This document shows positions 27,401 through 35,039 of a DNA stretch of 64,000 nt, piece after piece (the first letter of the stretch is position 1; each line of letters opens with the position of its first letter). The position numbers and the translations under genes are program-made. The DNA comes from Methanomassiliicoccales archaeon LGM-RCC1 (GTDB lineage: Archaea; Thermoplasmatota; Thermoplasmata; Methanomassiliicoccales; Methanomethylophilaceae). Location of the stretch: the NCBI GenBank assembly GCA_030168575.1, contig CP115555.1:682001-746000 (forward strand), given 5' to 3'. The notes under the pieces are model-generated. The model was given only the letters and a program-made list of their open reading frames with translations, was not told where the DNA came from and made no database searches.

Positions 27401-29946
27401 CAGCCGCGGTCGCATCCGGAACAATCACGCTGTACCCCGGAGAGAACAACGGACTGATGGTATCCCCCACATCCTACAAGGTCACCTTGTCGGCGACCGA
27501 CTCGCACGGACAGGCCGTCTCTGAGGGTACCTTCGTGCTCACCAACACCTCCACCGGCGAGACATACACCACGGCCAACGTGGGAAGCGACACGTACATC
27601 TACGTCCCCAGCGGAACATACACCGTCAAGATGGAGGGCGGATACGTCACCACCTACTCGTCATCCCAGTCTGTGACCAGTTCGAGGACCATCAGCCTCA
27701 CCGCATACGAGTCCGACAGCATCACCGTCAGGAACGCGAGCGAGCTGCTCCTCAACGCATACGGAGGAGGATTCACCACAACGGTCAGCTACGGACTCGT
27801 CGACCTTCCGGTCACGATCGGAGCCAACTCGACCGCATTCATGATCTACGGCAGCGACGGAACGGATGTCTACTACGGACAGTACACCGGAGCATCCACC
27901 AGCATCACCCTCCAGAGCAGCAAGGCCTGCGAGGTGACTGGATCCATCGGATCCGCAGGAACCGTCGTCTTCGTCAACGGCAGCATGTACTTCACGGCGA
28001 CAGCCGGATCTGACGGAAAGTTCAGCATCCTCCTGCCCAGCCTCAGTTATGTCGTATATGCGTACAACGACAGCAACAAGGCATACCTCGGAACCGAGAA
28101 CATCACCGGTGACAAGGACCTCGGAACGCTGTCCCTCGGAGACGGAAAGAAGATCACGGCAACTTACAACTACGCATCCGGAACGAGCTCGTCCAATGTC
28201 GGATTGGCATTCGCTCCGATCAGCCTCAGGTGCGAGATCGGCAACGGTACCTACACCCTGCCGGCACTGACCGACACCAGCGGAAAGGCGACGTTCGTCA
28301 TCCCCAAGGATGCAACCGGAGTCACCGTCACCGCAGCCAACGGATCGGTCAACAACAGCAGCTTCAACGCATCTTCGCTCAGCAAGTCTGTCGAAGACGG
28401 AACCGCTGATGCATCCGCGACCGTCACCATCGACAAGTCCGGAATCGTCAGCCAGACTGTCAGGGCACCCTACACCATGACTCTCACTCCCTACGGAGGA
28501 GGAGACGACATCAAGTTCGACAGATCCGCGGTCCTCGCACCCGGACAGTACACCGCTAAGATCGACCCGGCTACTGGCAGCTACTTCAACGGTACCGTAT
28601 ACGTCCACCCCGGAGAGACATCCTTCACCGGATTGAACGTCATCGTGGTCTACGGAGTGAAGATCGTCAAGGGAGACCTCGACGAGCTCACCATCACCGG
28701 AGACAAGACACATGACAACTACAACGGTGACGATGTCTACTACTTCGAGTACGACTGCGACTACTACCTGAAGACCTCCAACCCCAGCACCGGCATGATC
28801 AGGAACGGCTACCTCAACCCCACCAAGACGGGAAGCGTGCCTGCATCCCTTGACATGACCACCAACGCCAGGACGAACGTCATAACCGGATACGTCGGCG
28901 CGATCGCTGACGGAACCGTCTACTTCTCCTACGAGGGCGGAGTGGTCGTCGAGGCAGAGGTCGAGAACGGAGCATTCACAATCGACATCCCCGACAACAT
29001 CACAGTCGCGGCAGTCAAGGCGGAGGTCACAAAGACCATCGACGGCGAGGTCTACGGATACTTCGGATCCGTTTCCAATGTGGACCTGACGAGCGGAGTC
29101 GTGAACATACCCGTGTACAACAACGATGTCGCGGTCGACTACACCAGCGGAGACCTGCAGGTGAAGTTCAACTATGCCAACTTCGTCGGAGGATACGCGG
29201 ATGCCAACATCACGGTGTACAACAACACCGATTCGCTGAAGACCTACGTCATCACCGCAGGCAGCGCATGGACCCTGGACGGAACATACCAGATCATCCT
29301 GCAGGCCGGAGAGAGCGGAAGCATCACGGTCGAGGGAACCTACGACGAGAAGTCGTCGGGAATCGGATCGCAGGGAGCGACCCTGACGGTCAAGGATTTC
29401 AACGGAACCACTTCAAAGACGGTCCACATCCTCGAAGGAGGGGCCGAGATCGATTTCAGCAGCGTCACTATGAAGACCGCCAGCGAGTGCGATAACAAGG
29501 ACAAGCTGTCCGGATCGGAGTACATGTATGCATTGACATTCGTCAACGATGGGGCCGCTACCGCTCTCGACATCAGTGCGAGCGTCGGAGCAGGATACAC
29601 CGTCGTGCTCATGACCGAGAACGGTGAACTGATCAAGCAGGCCGAGGACAGGTTGTTCGTCATCCCCGCAAAGACCACCACCGTGATCTACGCCAAAGTG
29701 ATGACCATGACCAGTCAGATGACCACCGCACCTTCGATCACAGTGTCGACAGATCTGGGCTCCAAGACGCTCAGCCCGTCGACCATCGACCTCGAGATCG
29801 ACTCGATGACCGTTTCCGGAGACACCGCAGTGGACGAGAGGTCCGGAATCCCCATGGGAATCTGGTTCATCTTCGGTCTTTCGATCATCATGCTCATCCT
29901 CATTGTCTGGATGGGCTCCAAGAGGGGGGTGTTCTCACGCAGATGA
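24490..29946 (+). CDS. aglB: oversized oligosaccharyltransferase, STT3/AglB family
   Basis: 1818 aa; archaeal AglB is usually 600-1000. The N-terminal ~480 residues carry about 12 transmembrane helices with the first-loop acidic motif SGGSDAQYHLHVVE (~58-71) and YPIGGLNVNPPLYD. The acceptor-site motif appears as FASWIDYAADLEARG (~525-540) instead of the usual WWDYG. From ~830 to ~1790 follow beta-rich segments resembling carboxypeptidase-regulatory/Ig-like repeats (SGITVQVKSYN..., GEFTVMVPEDGDYTL), then a transmembrane helix and basic end (IMLILIVWMGSKRGVFSRR). It transfers lipid-linked glycan to Asn of exported proteins. It overlaps the next gene by 4 bp. Confidence 0.88.
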   Translation: MRKFGKDSAGPSEGADRESGTGWLQNHCAIAVCIIAILAFVLRTVFVYGVSAGSDFALSGGSDAQYHLHVVESILDGSFIFGSDAAINYPIGGLNVNPPLYDMIAAAIGAISSASFALAILAPIFGALTVFPVYFIGKELGGYKIGFVAALLYGLMALPISSSVFSNGTEYAFAAFLVAIFTLAFIKVVRKVNDNELAFKEIAIAGVILGLIALSWNGFRAVFVMLIIIMVIQLVMDRFNSKDFKEPLYSYSIMMLIGIAIGAAYYIPAGLWDAVFSGPVLITIIAVAFGFIFKALESKPWIFTIPGLVAAFIIIAVVLFFAAPDYCNALIFGNSIYSNSLMEELAKVGVSISKMSAYYGWLLMWMPAMLGIYEFYKYARKERTHTKLAYTMWLLVLWFAAWTSYGTAVAMGCVFAVASAIVLVKVITKADLKAWYASMRGAGFPGFLRKMIKPLPFLSVVIAVFLVAAPCIVNAVDAGISSNEDYDYFGYGNTTYTVETNDDSYPMSYIYENLLPHISDNIAFASWIDYAADLEARGFMTVNDPTGSGASAVAQMYLAQGSAGATAAQIVRLMMANPEVSFNTAFGDFSRVGMSISDYIQSPDVAKDIVLNDSSFGNVKADITDENAVYLASIKKITDNMSTYDIMETYQKARALTGQQIGYYVLDGSMLPLMYGDGDILSTIAYFAGYTVDGYGAASQFYSLITYYSNYYPAAATDALYGTFLWKALIGNTPEDAGYSSSFSYLYDLASSNGKVKPTPGEGLAGYEIMSWYVKYNPDAHAAASDDGWEYMDYADAVAKQSKDGGIINYLSSIIVYEYVGTGSSLMTSSVANENDEPLSGITVQVKSYNDYYGKNTVYYETKTNSNGEFTVMVPEDGDYTLVFKNGSLELTATEGVNYTILSASFIGLVTLGSSLEIMEDYLYVLDSGDEKYYLQSVIGMISSASAVDEQGNSVLIKPGVYSYELRNTSAAAVASGTITLYPGENNGLMVSPTSYKVTLSATDSHGQAVSEGTFVLTNTSTGETYTTANVGSDTYIYVPSGTYTVKMEGGYVTTYSSSQSVTSSRTISLTAYESDSITVRNASELLLNAYGGGFTTTVSYGLVDLPVTIGANSTAFMIYGSDGTDVYYGQYTGASTSITLQSSKACEVTGSIGSAGTVVFVNGSMYFTATAGSDGKFSILLPSLSYVVYAYNDSNKAYLGTENITGDKDLGTLSLGDGKKITATYNYASGTSSSNVGLAFAPISLRCEIGNGTYTLPALTDTSGKATFVIPKDATGVTVTAANGSVNNSSFNASSLSKSVEDGTADASATVTIDKSGIVSQTVRAPYTMTLTPYGGGDDIKFDRSAVLAPGQYTAKIDPATGSYFNGTVYVHPGETSFTGLNVIVVYGVKIVKGDLDELTITGDKTHDNYNGDDVYYFEYDCDYYLKTSNPSTGMIRNGYLNPTKTGSVPASLDMTTNARTNVITGYVGAIADGTVYFSYEGGVVVEAEVENGAFTIDIPDNITVAAVKAEVTKTIDGEVYGYFGSVSNVDLTSGVVNIPVYNNDVAVDYTSGDLQVKFNYANFVGGYADANITVYNNTDSLKTYVITAGSAWTLDGTYQIILQAGESGSITVEGTYDEKSSGIGSQGATLTVKDFNGTTSKTVHILEGGAEIDFSSVTMKTASECDNKDKLSGSEYMYALTFVNDGAATALDISASVGAGYTVVLMTENGELIKQAEDRLFVIPAKTTTVIYAKVMTMTSQMTTAPSITVSTDLGSKTLSPSTIDLEIDSMTVSGDTAVDERSGIPMGIWFIFGLSIIMLILIVWMGSKRGVFSRR

Positions 29947-30713
29947 ATAAAGCAATCTTCGGAATGATGGCTTTCCTGGCCCTGGCAGCTGTCTGCCTCG
30001 TGCCGGTCAGCCTCGATGCTAGCGGCGAAATTACCACCGACGGTGACGGAGTGTACAAAGTCTCAACCTCCGAGACCTTCAAGATCAAATACGATCTTGA
30101 AGAGGGCCAGGAGGGAGCTCTTACCTTCAACGCCAAGGTCGTCAACAAGGCCGGAGAGGCTCAGGCGAGCGCTATCTCCCCAAGCACCGGATCCCTCGAG
30201 GACGGAGTGGAGAAATCCCTCACCCTCACGGTCCCCAAGACCGCAGGCGAGTACACGATCGTGGTCGAGTTCCTGCTGGATGAGGTCAGGGTCGGCAGCG
30301 AAGAGAAGTACACCTTCTACGCAGTCAACCCCATCGTGCTCACAGTCAACCTGAAGGCGGACGACGTTACCCTCAACCTCGAGGAGTTCGGAGTCTACTT
30401 CTACATCGACGATGAGAAGATGGATGACAGTTACACCACCATCACTCTCGCCTCGAACGGTACCGGATCGGTCACATATGACTGGATCGCACACCCCGAG
30501 CCCAACAGCACCCACACGTTCTACGTGAAGTCTATCGGAGGAGAGGGAATGATCACCGGTCTGGATGAGGTGCACGTCTTCTACGCCAACGACAACGACT
30601 ACGGCGGGATCACAGCATTGGCATTCATGCTGCTGATCCTTCTGATCGCAGCCGCTGTTTGGGTCTACCGCAAGCCCGTCAAGAACTTCGGTAAGCCCAA
30701 GTCCAGGCGCTGA
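29943..30713 (+). CDS. membrane-anchored extracellular beta-domain protein, AglB partner
   Basis: 256 aa: signal peptide (~1-27, MNKAIFGMMAFLALAAVCLVP), one or two Ig/CARDB-like beta domains (AGEYTIVVEFLLDEVRVGSEEKYTF is a typical strand pattern), a few N-x-S/T sites, and a C-terminal transmembrane helix (ALAFMLLILLIAAAVWVY) with a basic tail. Its start overlaps the aglB stop (ATGA), so the two should be translated together and it may be an accessory or substrate-presenting subunit. No known family name assigned. A hairpin terminator follows. Confidence 0.75.
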   Translation: MNKAIFGMMAFLALAAVCLVPVSLDASGEITTDGDGVYKVSTSETFKIKYDLEEGQEGALTFNAKVVNKAGEAQASAISPSTGSLEDGVEKSLTLTVPKTAGEYTIVVEFLLDEVRVGSEEKYTFYAVNPIVLTVNLKADDVTLNLEEFGVYFYIDDEKMDDSYTTITLASNGTGSVTYDWIAHPEPNSTHTFYVKSIGGEGMITGLDEVHVFYANDNDYGGITALAFMLLILLIAAAVWVYRKPVKNFGKPKSRR

Positions 30714-30728
30714 AAACCTTAAAATCAA

Positions 30729-30759
30729 GGGAGGGGAGACCCTCCCACCTTACTTTTTT
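30729..30759 (+). terminator. terminator of aglB operon
   Basis: GGGAGGG-GAGA-CCCTCCC (30729-30746), a 7-bp stem with a GAGA loop, then T6 at 30754-30759. It lies between the converging aglB and truA operons. Confidence 0.7.
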
Positions 30760-30788
30760 GCACTTCTCTTGAGAAAGATGCAATCGAT

Positions 30789-31568
30789 TCACAGCGAATC
30801 GAAGAAGTTCTTGCGGAGATCACGTACGAACGAATCCTCGTTCTTCCTCTCCTCAAAAAGGGATTGATCAGCCGGTTCGAAGCTCAGCCAGTCGTAGTTC
30901 ACATCGACCAGGGTCAATGCGTCGGGCCTTGCTACGCCGAAGTTGATCTCTTCAAGGTCGTCCAATGCCCTGTGTACGTCCTCCATGTCATGGATTCCTT
31001 TGGCGACGGATTCTATGGCTGCCACCATCCTGCGGATCATGTTCCAAAGGAAGAAGCGGGCCTCGAACTCCAGGATCATGATGTCGCCCTGAACATCGAT
31101 ATCGATCCTGTCCACCTTGGCTACGGTCGGCTTGTTGTCAGGTTTGCAGAATCTCGCGAAATCATGCTCTCCCAGGAAGATGTCTGCGCATTCTAGGGCA
31201 AGATCTATGTCCAGGCATTCGGTCGGAAGGATGTATCTGTAGATGCGGCTCGTTGCGTAGCGGACGTTGAAGTCCTCAGTCACCTCGCATACTGATCTGA
31301 AGTAGATGTCCCCTCCTATGGCGTTCAATGCCTTCAGGAGGGTTGTGTTGTGTGTGAAAACGGAGTTGAAGCAGATCGCGTTGCCGAGGGCGTTCACACC
31401 CTTATCGGTCCGGCTCGAGAACTTGAGGTCCAGGTCCTCCGGCGTCAGCTTGGAAACCGTGACCAGTTTGTCCAGAACCTCGGATTCCACCGTCCTTCCG
31501 GAAGGTTGGATCTGGGAGCCGTTGAATCCCTCGCCCAGGTAGGCGATCTTGACTGCCACTCTCTTCAT
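30789..31568 (-). CDS. truA: tRNA pseudouridine synthase A
   Basis: 259 aa. It makes pseudouridine at positions 38-40 of tRNA. The catalytic Asp sits in FSSRTDKGVNALGN (~50-63; consensus R-T-D-x-G-V-H-A, with Asn here for His). Other TruA landmarks are the N-terminal KIAYLGEGFNGSQIQP and FLWNMIRRMV in the second domain. It overlaps purD by 4 bp and is the last gene of hypB-purD-truA. Confidence 0.93.
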   Translation of the reverse strand: MKRVAVKIAYLGEGFNGSQIQPSGRTVESEVLDKLVTVSKLTPEDLDLKFSSRTDKGVNALGNAICFNSVFTHNTTLLKALNAIGGDIYFRSVCEVTEDFNVRYATSRIYRYILPTECLDIDLALECADIFLGEHDFARFCKPDNKPTVAKVDRIDIDVQGDIMILEFEARFFLWNMIRRMVAAIESVAKGIHDMEDVHRALDDLEEINFGVARPDALTLVDVNYDWLSFEPADQSLFEERKNEDSFVRDLRKNFFDSL

Positions 31569-32887
31569 GCCGAGCGGAGTTCCTTCATGTGGTCGACCCT
31601 CTTCTGAACGAGGGCGCGGGTTCCGATGTCATGCCTCAGGAAGATGGCATCGCACTTGACGTACTGGAGAGCCTTCTCGCAGTTCTGCTCGGCCTCCTCG
31701 AGGTCCTTTCCGATTCCGACGATTCCGATGGATCTGGAAGTGCCTGTGACGAGTTTGCCGTCCTTCTGGTCCACATTGGCGTAGTACACGACCGCACCGC
31801 TGTCCTTGATGCCCTTCTCATCGACTGTGATCTCGTGACCGGACTCTGACTTCACGCCGTATCCCTTGGGCACGATGTACTTGCACACCGTGGCCTTGTC
31901 GAAGAACTTCACATCGTCGCTGAGCGTTCCAGTGGCCATCTGAAGGCAGATGTCCTGGAAGCTGGATTCCAATGCAGTGAGGACGTTCATTGCCTCGGGG
32001 TCCCCGAATCTTGCGTTGAACTCGATGATCTTCGGTCCGTTGACCGTGAGCATGAACTGTCCGTAGATGGGTCCGCGGTAGGGGCATCCCTCCTTTGCCA
32101 TAGCGTCTATGACGGATTGGATGATCGCTATCGCCTCCTTCCTCTCGGATTCCGTTATGAAGGGCAGGAGATGGTTGGAGTCGCTGTAGGAACCCATTCC
32201 TCCGGTGTTCGGCCCTACATCGCCCTCGTAGGCCCTTTTATGGTCCTGCACGAGGGGCATCGGGACGACCTTCTTGCCGTCGACGAACGCCATCTGCGTG
32301 AACTCCTCTCCGACAGCCTTCTCCTCGAGTATGACACCGGCCCCGCCGATGTTGCCGTCGAAGATCTCGTTGATGTATTCCATGGTCTCCTGCATGTTGT
32401 GCAGGTGCTCTCCCTGGACCTTCACTCCCTTTCCGCCTGTGAGACCTACGGGTTTCACCACGATCTCGTGGTCTATGGTCTTCAGGTAAGCCTCTGCGTC
32501 CTTGGCGTTGTCGAAGTGGGCGAATCCCAGGTTGCCCTTGATCTTGTACTTGTCCACGAGCTCCCTCATGAACGTCTTGGAAGTCTCGATCCTGGCAGCC
32601 GCTTTGGTGGGCGCGGCGCATTTGACGCCGATGGCCTCAAGGGCATCGACGATGCCGACCTCCAGAGGGGCCTCCGGTCCGATGTATGCGACCTCAACGC
32701 CGTTCTCCTTGGCGAATGCGCATACCTGGTCCAGGTCCTTCTCGCTGCAGAGCAGGTGCTTCCTCGATCTGGCGATGATGCCGGGGTTGGCGTTCTTCAT
32801 GACCGAGTAGATCTCGGCCCCTGACCTGTACAGCGCCTCCACTGCCGCGTGCTCTCTTCCTCCGCCTCCGACTGCTAGTACCTTCAT
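31565..32887 (-). CDS. purD: phosphoribosylamine--glycine ligase (GAR synthetase)
   Basis: 440 aa ATP-grasp enzyme for step 2 of purine synthesis. Visible: the N-terminal GGGGREHAAVEAL, the ATP-grasp core VVKPVGLTGGKGVKVQG, DHKRAYEGDVGPNTGGMGSYS, and the metal-binding FNARFGDPEAMNVL. It starts 9 nt after the hypB stop and overlaps truA by 4 bp, so it lies in one minus-strand operon with a hydrogenase-maturation gene. That pairing has no obvious metabolic reason. Confidence 0.96.
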   Translation of the reverse strand: MKVLAVGGGGREHAAVEALYRSGAEIYSVMKNANPGIIARSRKHLLCSEKDLDQVCAFAKENGVEVAYIGPEAPLEVGIVDALEAIGVKCAAPTKAAARIETSKTFMRELVDKYKIKGNLGFAHFDNAKDAEAYLKTIDHEIVVKPVGLTGGKGVKVQGEHLHNMQETMEYINEIFDGNIGGAGVILEEKAVGEEFTQMAFVDGKKVVPMPLVQDHKRAYEGDVGPNTGGMGSYSDSNHLLPFITESERKEAIAIIQSVIDAMAKEGCPYRGPIYGQFMLTVNGPKIIEFNARFGDPEAMNVLTALESSFQDICLQMATGTLSDDVKFFDKATVCKYIVPKGYGVKSESGHEITVDEKGIKDSGAVVYYANVDQKDGKLVTGTSRSIGIVGIGKDLEEAEQNCEKALQYVKCDAIFLRHDIGTRALVQKRVDHMKELRSA

Positions 32888-32896
32888 TTCAATCCC

Positions 32897-33547
32897 TCAC
32901 AGGTTCAGGGCCGCCAGGATCTCGTCCAGGCCCTCTTCCTTCCTGACACTGCACTTGTAGATCTGCTTGAGACCTCCGGTCAGCTTGTTGTAGTCCTGGG
33001 CGATGACCTCGGGGTCAACTCCCACTGCGTCGCATATGTCCATCTTGTTCAGCACTGCGATGTCCGAGTGCAGGAAGATATCGTGGTGCTTCCTCACCAT
33101 GTCGTCGCCCTCCGTTGTGGAGATGACGACGACCCTGTAGTCCGTTCCCAGGGGGAAGTCCGCGGGGCACACCAGATTGCCGACGTTCTCGATGAAGACG
33201 ACGTCGTAGTCATCCAGGTTGATCTGCGCCAGGGTGTGCTCCACAAGGTGTGCGTCCAGGTGGCATTCCTTCTGCGTGTTGCAGTTGAATGCCTTCAGTC
33301 CAGATTGCTCGAATCTCGTGTAGTCGTCCACGCCGGTGACATCGCCTGCTATGGCGCAGACACGGACGCCCTTGGCCCTGAGCTTCTCGGCGAGCTTGAT
33401 GATAAGAGCGGTCTTGCCGGCTCCGATGGATCCCATGAAGTCCACGGACTTGATCCCGTGCTGCTTCAGAAGCTTGTAGTTCTCGTGGGCGAGCTTGCCG
33501 TTCTCCTTCAGAACGTCGATCTCCATACCTGGCTGGACTATATGCAT
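32897..33547 (-). CDS. hypB: hydrogenase nickel-incorporation GTPase HypB
   Basis: 216 aa. Walker A is GSIGAGKT (residues 39-46). The metal-site segment 'NCNTQKECHLDAHLV' corresponds to the Cys/His site between subunits, and the G4-like motif is NKMD. HypB delivers nickel with HypA to [NiFe] hydrogenases. The His-rich N-terminal nickel store of some bacteria is absent, as in other archaeal HypB. TATA-like CCTTAATAGT upstream, about 25 bp from the ATG, suggests a leaderless mRNA. No hydrogenase structural genes are in the window. Confidence 0.93.
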   Translation of the reverse strand: MHIVQPGMEIDVLKENGKLAHENYKLLKQHGIKSVDFMGSIGAGKTALIIKLAEKLRAKGVRVCAIAGDVTGVDDYTRFEQSGLKAFNCNTQKECHLDAHLVEHTLAQINLDDYDVVFIENVGNLVCPADFPLGTDYRVVVISTTEGDDMVRKHHDIFLHSDIAVLNKMDICDAVGVDPEVIAQDYNKLTGGLKQIYKCSVRKEEGLDEILAALNL

Positions 33548-33743
33548 GGATTATGGAACGCAACACTCACTATTAAGGGGTTCGTTCACCGGTAACACCC
33601 ATGTGTGAGGGTCGATATCATGTGCCAGATGATTGAAAATGACGAGATTGGAAGCCTTAACGGTCGTGCATGCACGGGTGCGGCTGCACGGATGCGCACG
33701 CGAACAGTTTTAAGACGGCTACATCTATCGGTCGCTGAACAGC

Positions 33744-35039
33744 ATGTACTCAGATTCGCTTTCAAAGCAGCTGGAGGCCCTCGGCGCGGTCGAGGGTTCC
33801 AAACTATCCGTCACGAAGGACGGCAGGAACTCCGTGGGAACACTGATGCCCCACCACGAGTTCAGCGCCCCCGACGTACTGATCATCAAGGTCAAGAGCG
33901 GATACAACGTCGGAATCAGGATCACGCCCGATACGAAGATCGAGGTTCTGGAGAAGCCCATGGAGAGGGTCAGGAAGGACGTCCCTGTCGAATTCCAGAA
34001 GGGACTGCCCAAGCTGGTCCTCATCGGTACCGGCGGTACCATCGCATCCTATGTGGACTACAGGACCGGTGCCGTGCACCCTGCGCTATCCACTTCGGAC
34101 ATGGTAAACGCCGTCCCGGAGATCAGGGAGATCGCCAATGTCGATGCGACCGTTCTCTTCTCCATATTCTCGGAGAACATGGACGTGGACCACTGGCAGG
34201 AGCTCGCTCAGGAGGTCAAGAGGCAGATCGACGGCGGAGCCGACGGTATCATCATCCCCCATGGTACGGATACCATGGGATACACCGCAGCCGCTTTGTC
34301 GTTCATGCTGGGCGACGTTCCCAAACCCGTCGTGCTCGTCGGAGCACAGAGGTCCTCGGACCGTCCGTCCTCCGATGCTTCCAGCAATCTGATGGCATGC
34401 GCCAGGTTCTGCGTCAACGGGAAGAAGTCCGGAGTCTACGTCATCATGCACGACACCTCCGGTGACGATTCCTTCGCCGTCCACCTCGGAACGAGGGTCA
34501 GGAAGATGCACACCTCAAGGCGCGATGCGTTCCATTCAATTAACGTAGCTCCCGTCGCACATCTGGACAAGGACGGGAAGATCGAGATGCACATCGATGG
34601 CCACAACGTAAGGTCGGGAGAGACCGTCGTGAAGTCCGACATGGAGAAGTCGTGCATCCTGCTCCAGTACTATCCGGGTATGGACCCCAAGCTGTTCGAG
34701 GACATCATCATGAAGTCCAAAGGGGTCGTCATCGCCGGATCGGGTCTGGGGCACGTAAATTCGAACATGGTCCCCCTGCTGAAGAAGGCATGCGACAACG
34801 GAACGGTCATCGTCATGACCTCCCAGTGCCTCAACGGAAGGACCAACCTCAACGTCTACAACACCGGCAGGGACATGCTGTCTGCCGGAGTGATCACGGT
34901 ATGGGATATGCTCCCGGAGACCGCCTACGTCAAGCTGATGTGGGCGCTCGCCAACTCATCTTCGGTCGAGGAGGCCAAGGAGCTGATGAAGACGCCTCTC
35001 GCAGGCGAGATGTCTGACAGGAGGACCATCGATGTCTGA
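33744..35039 (+). CDS. gatD: Glu-tRNA(Gln) amidotransferase subunit D
   Basis: 431 aa. It is an asparaginase-type subunit that releases ammonia from Gln or Asn. An N-terminal beta barrel (~1-85) is followed by the first catalytic Thr motif IGTGGTIAS (~93-101), HGTDTMGYTAAALSFM (~173), and the later Lys/Asp positions of L-asparaginases. It works with GatE to convert Glu-tRNA(Gln) to Gln-tRNA(Gln), an archaea-specific system. It overlaps gatE by 8 bp. TATA-like GTTTTAAGA lies around 33708-33716. Confidence 0.95.
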   Translation: MYSDSLSKQLEALGAVEGSKLSVTKDGRNSVGTLMPHHEFSAPDVLIIKVKSGYNVGIRITPDTKIEVLEKPMERVRKDVPVEFQKGLPKLVLIGTGGTIASYVDYRTGAVHPALSTSDMVNAVPEIREIANVDATVLFSIFSENMDVDHWQELAQEVKRQIDGGADGIIIPHGTDTMGYTAAALSFMLGDVPKPVVLVGAQRSSDRPSSDASSNLMACARFCVNGKKSGVYVIMHDTSGDDSFAVHLGTRVRKMHTSRRDAFHSINVAPVAHLDKDGKIEMHIDGHNVRSGETVVKSDMEKSCILLQYYPGMDPKLFEDIIMKSKGVVIAGSGLGHVNSNMVPLLKKACDNGTVIVMTSQCLNGRTNLNVYNTGRDMLSAGVITVWDMLPETAYVKLMWALANSSSVEEAKELMKTPLAGEMSDRRTIDV

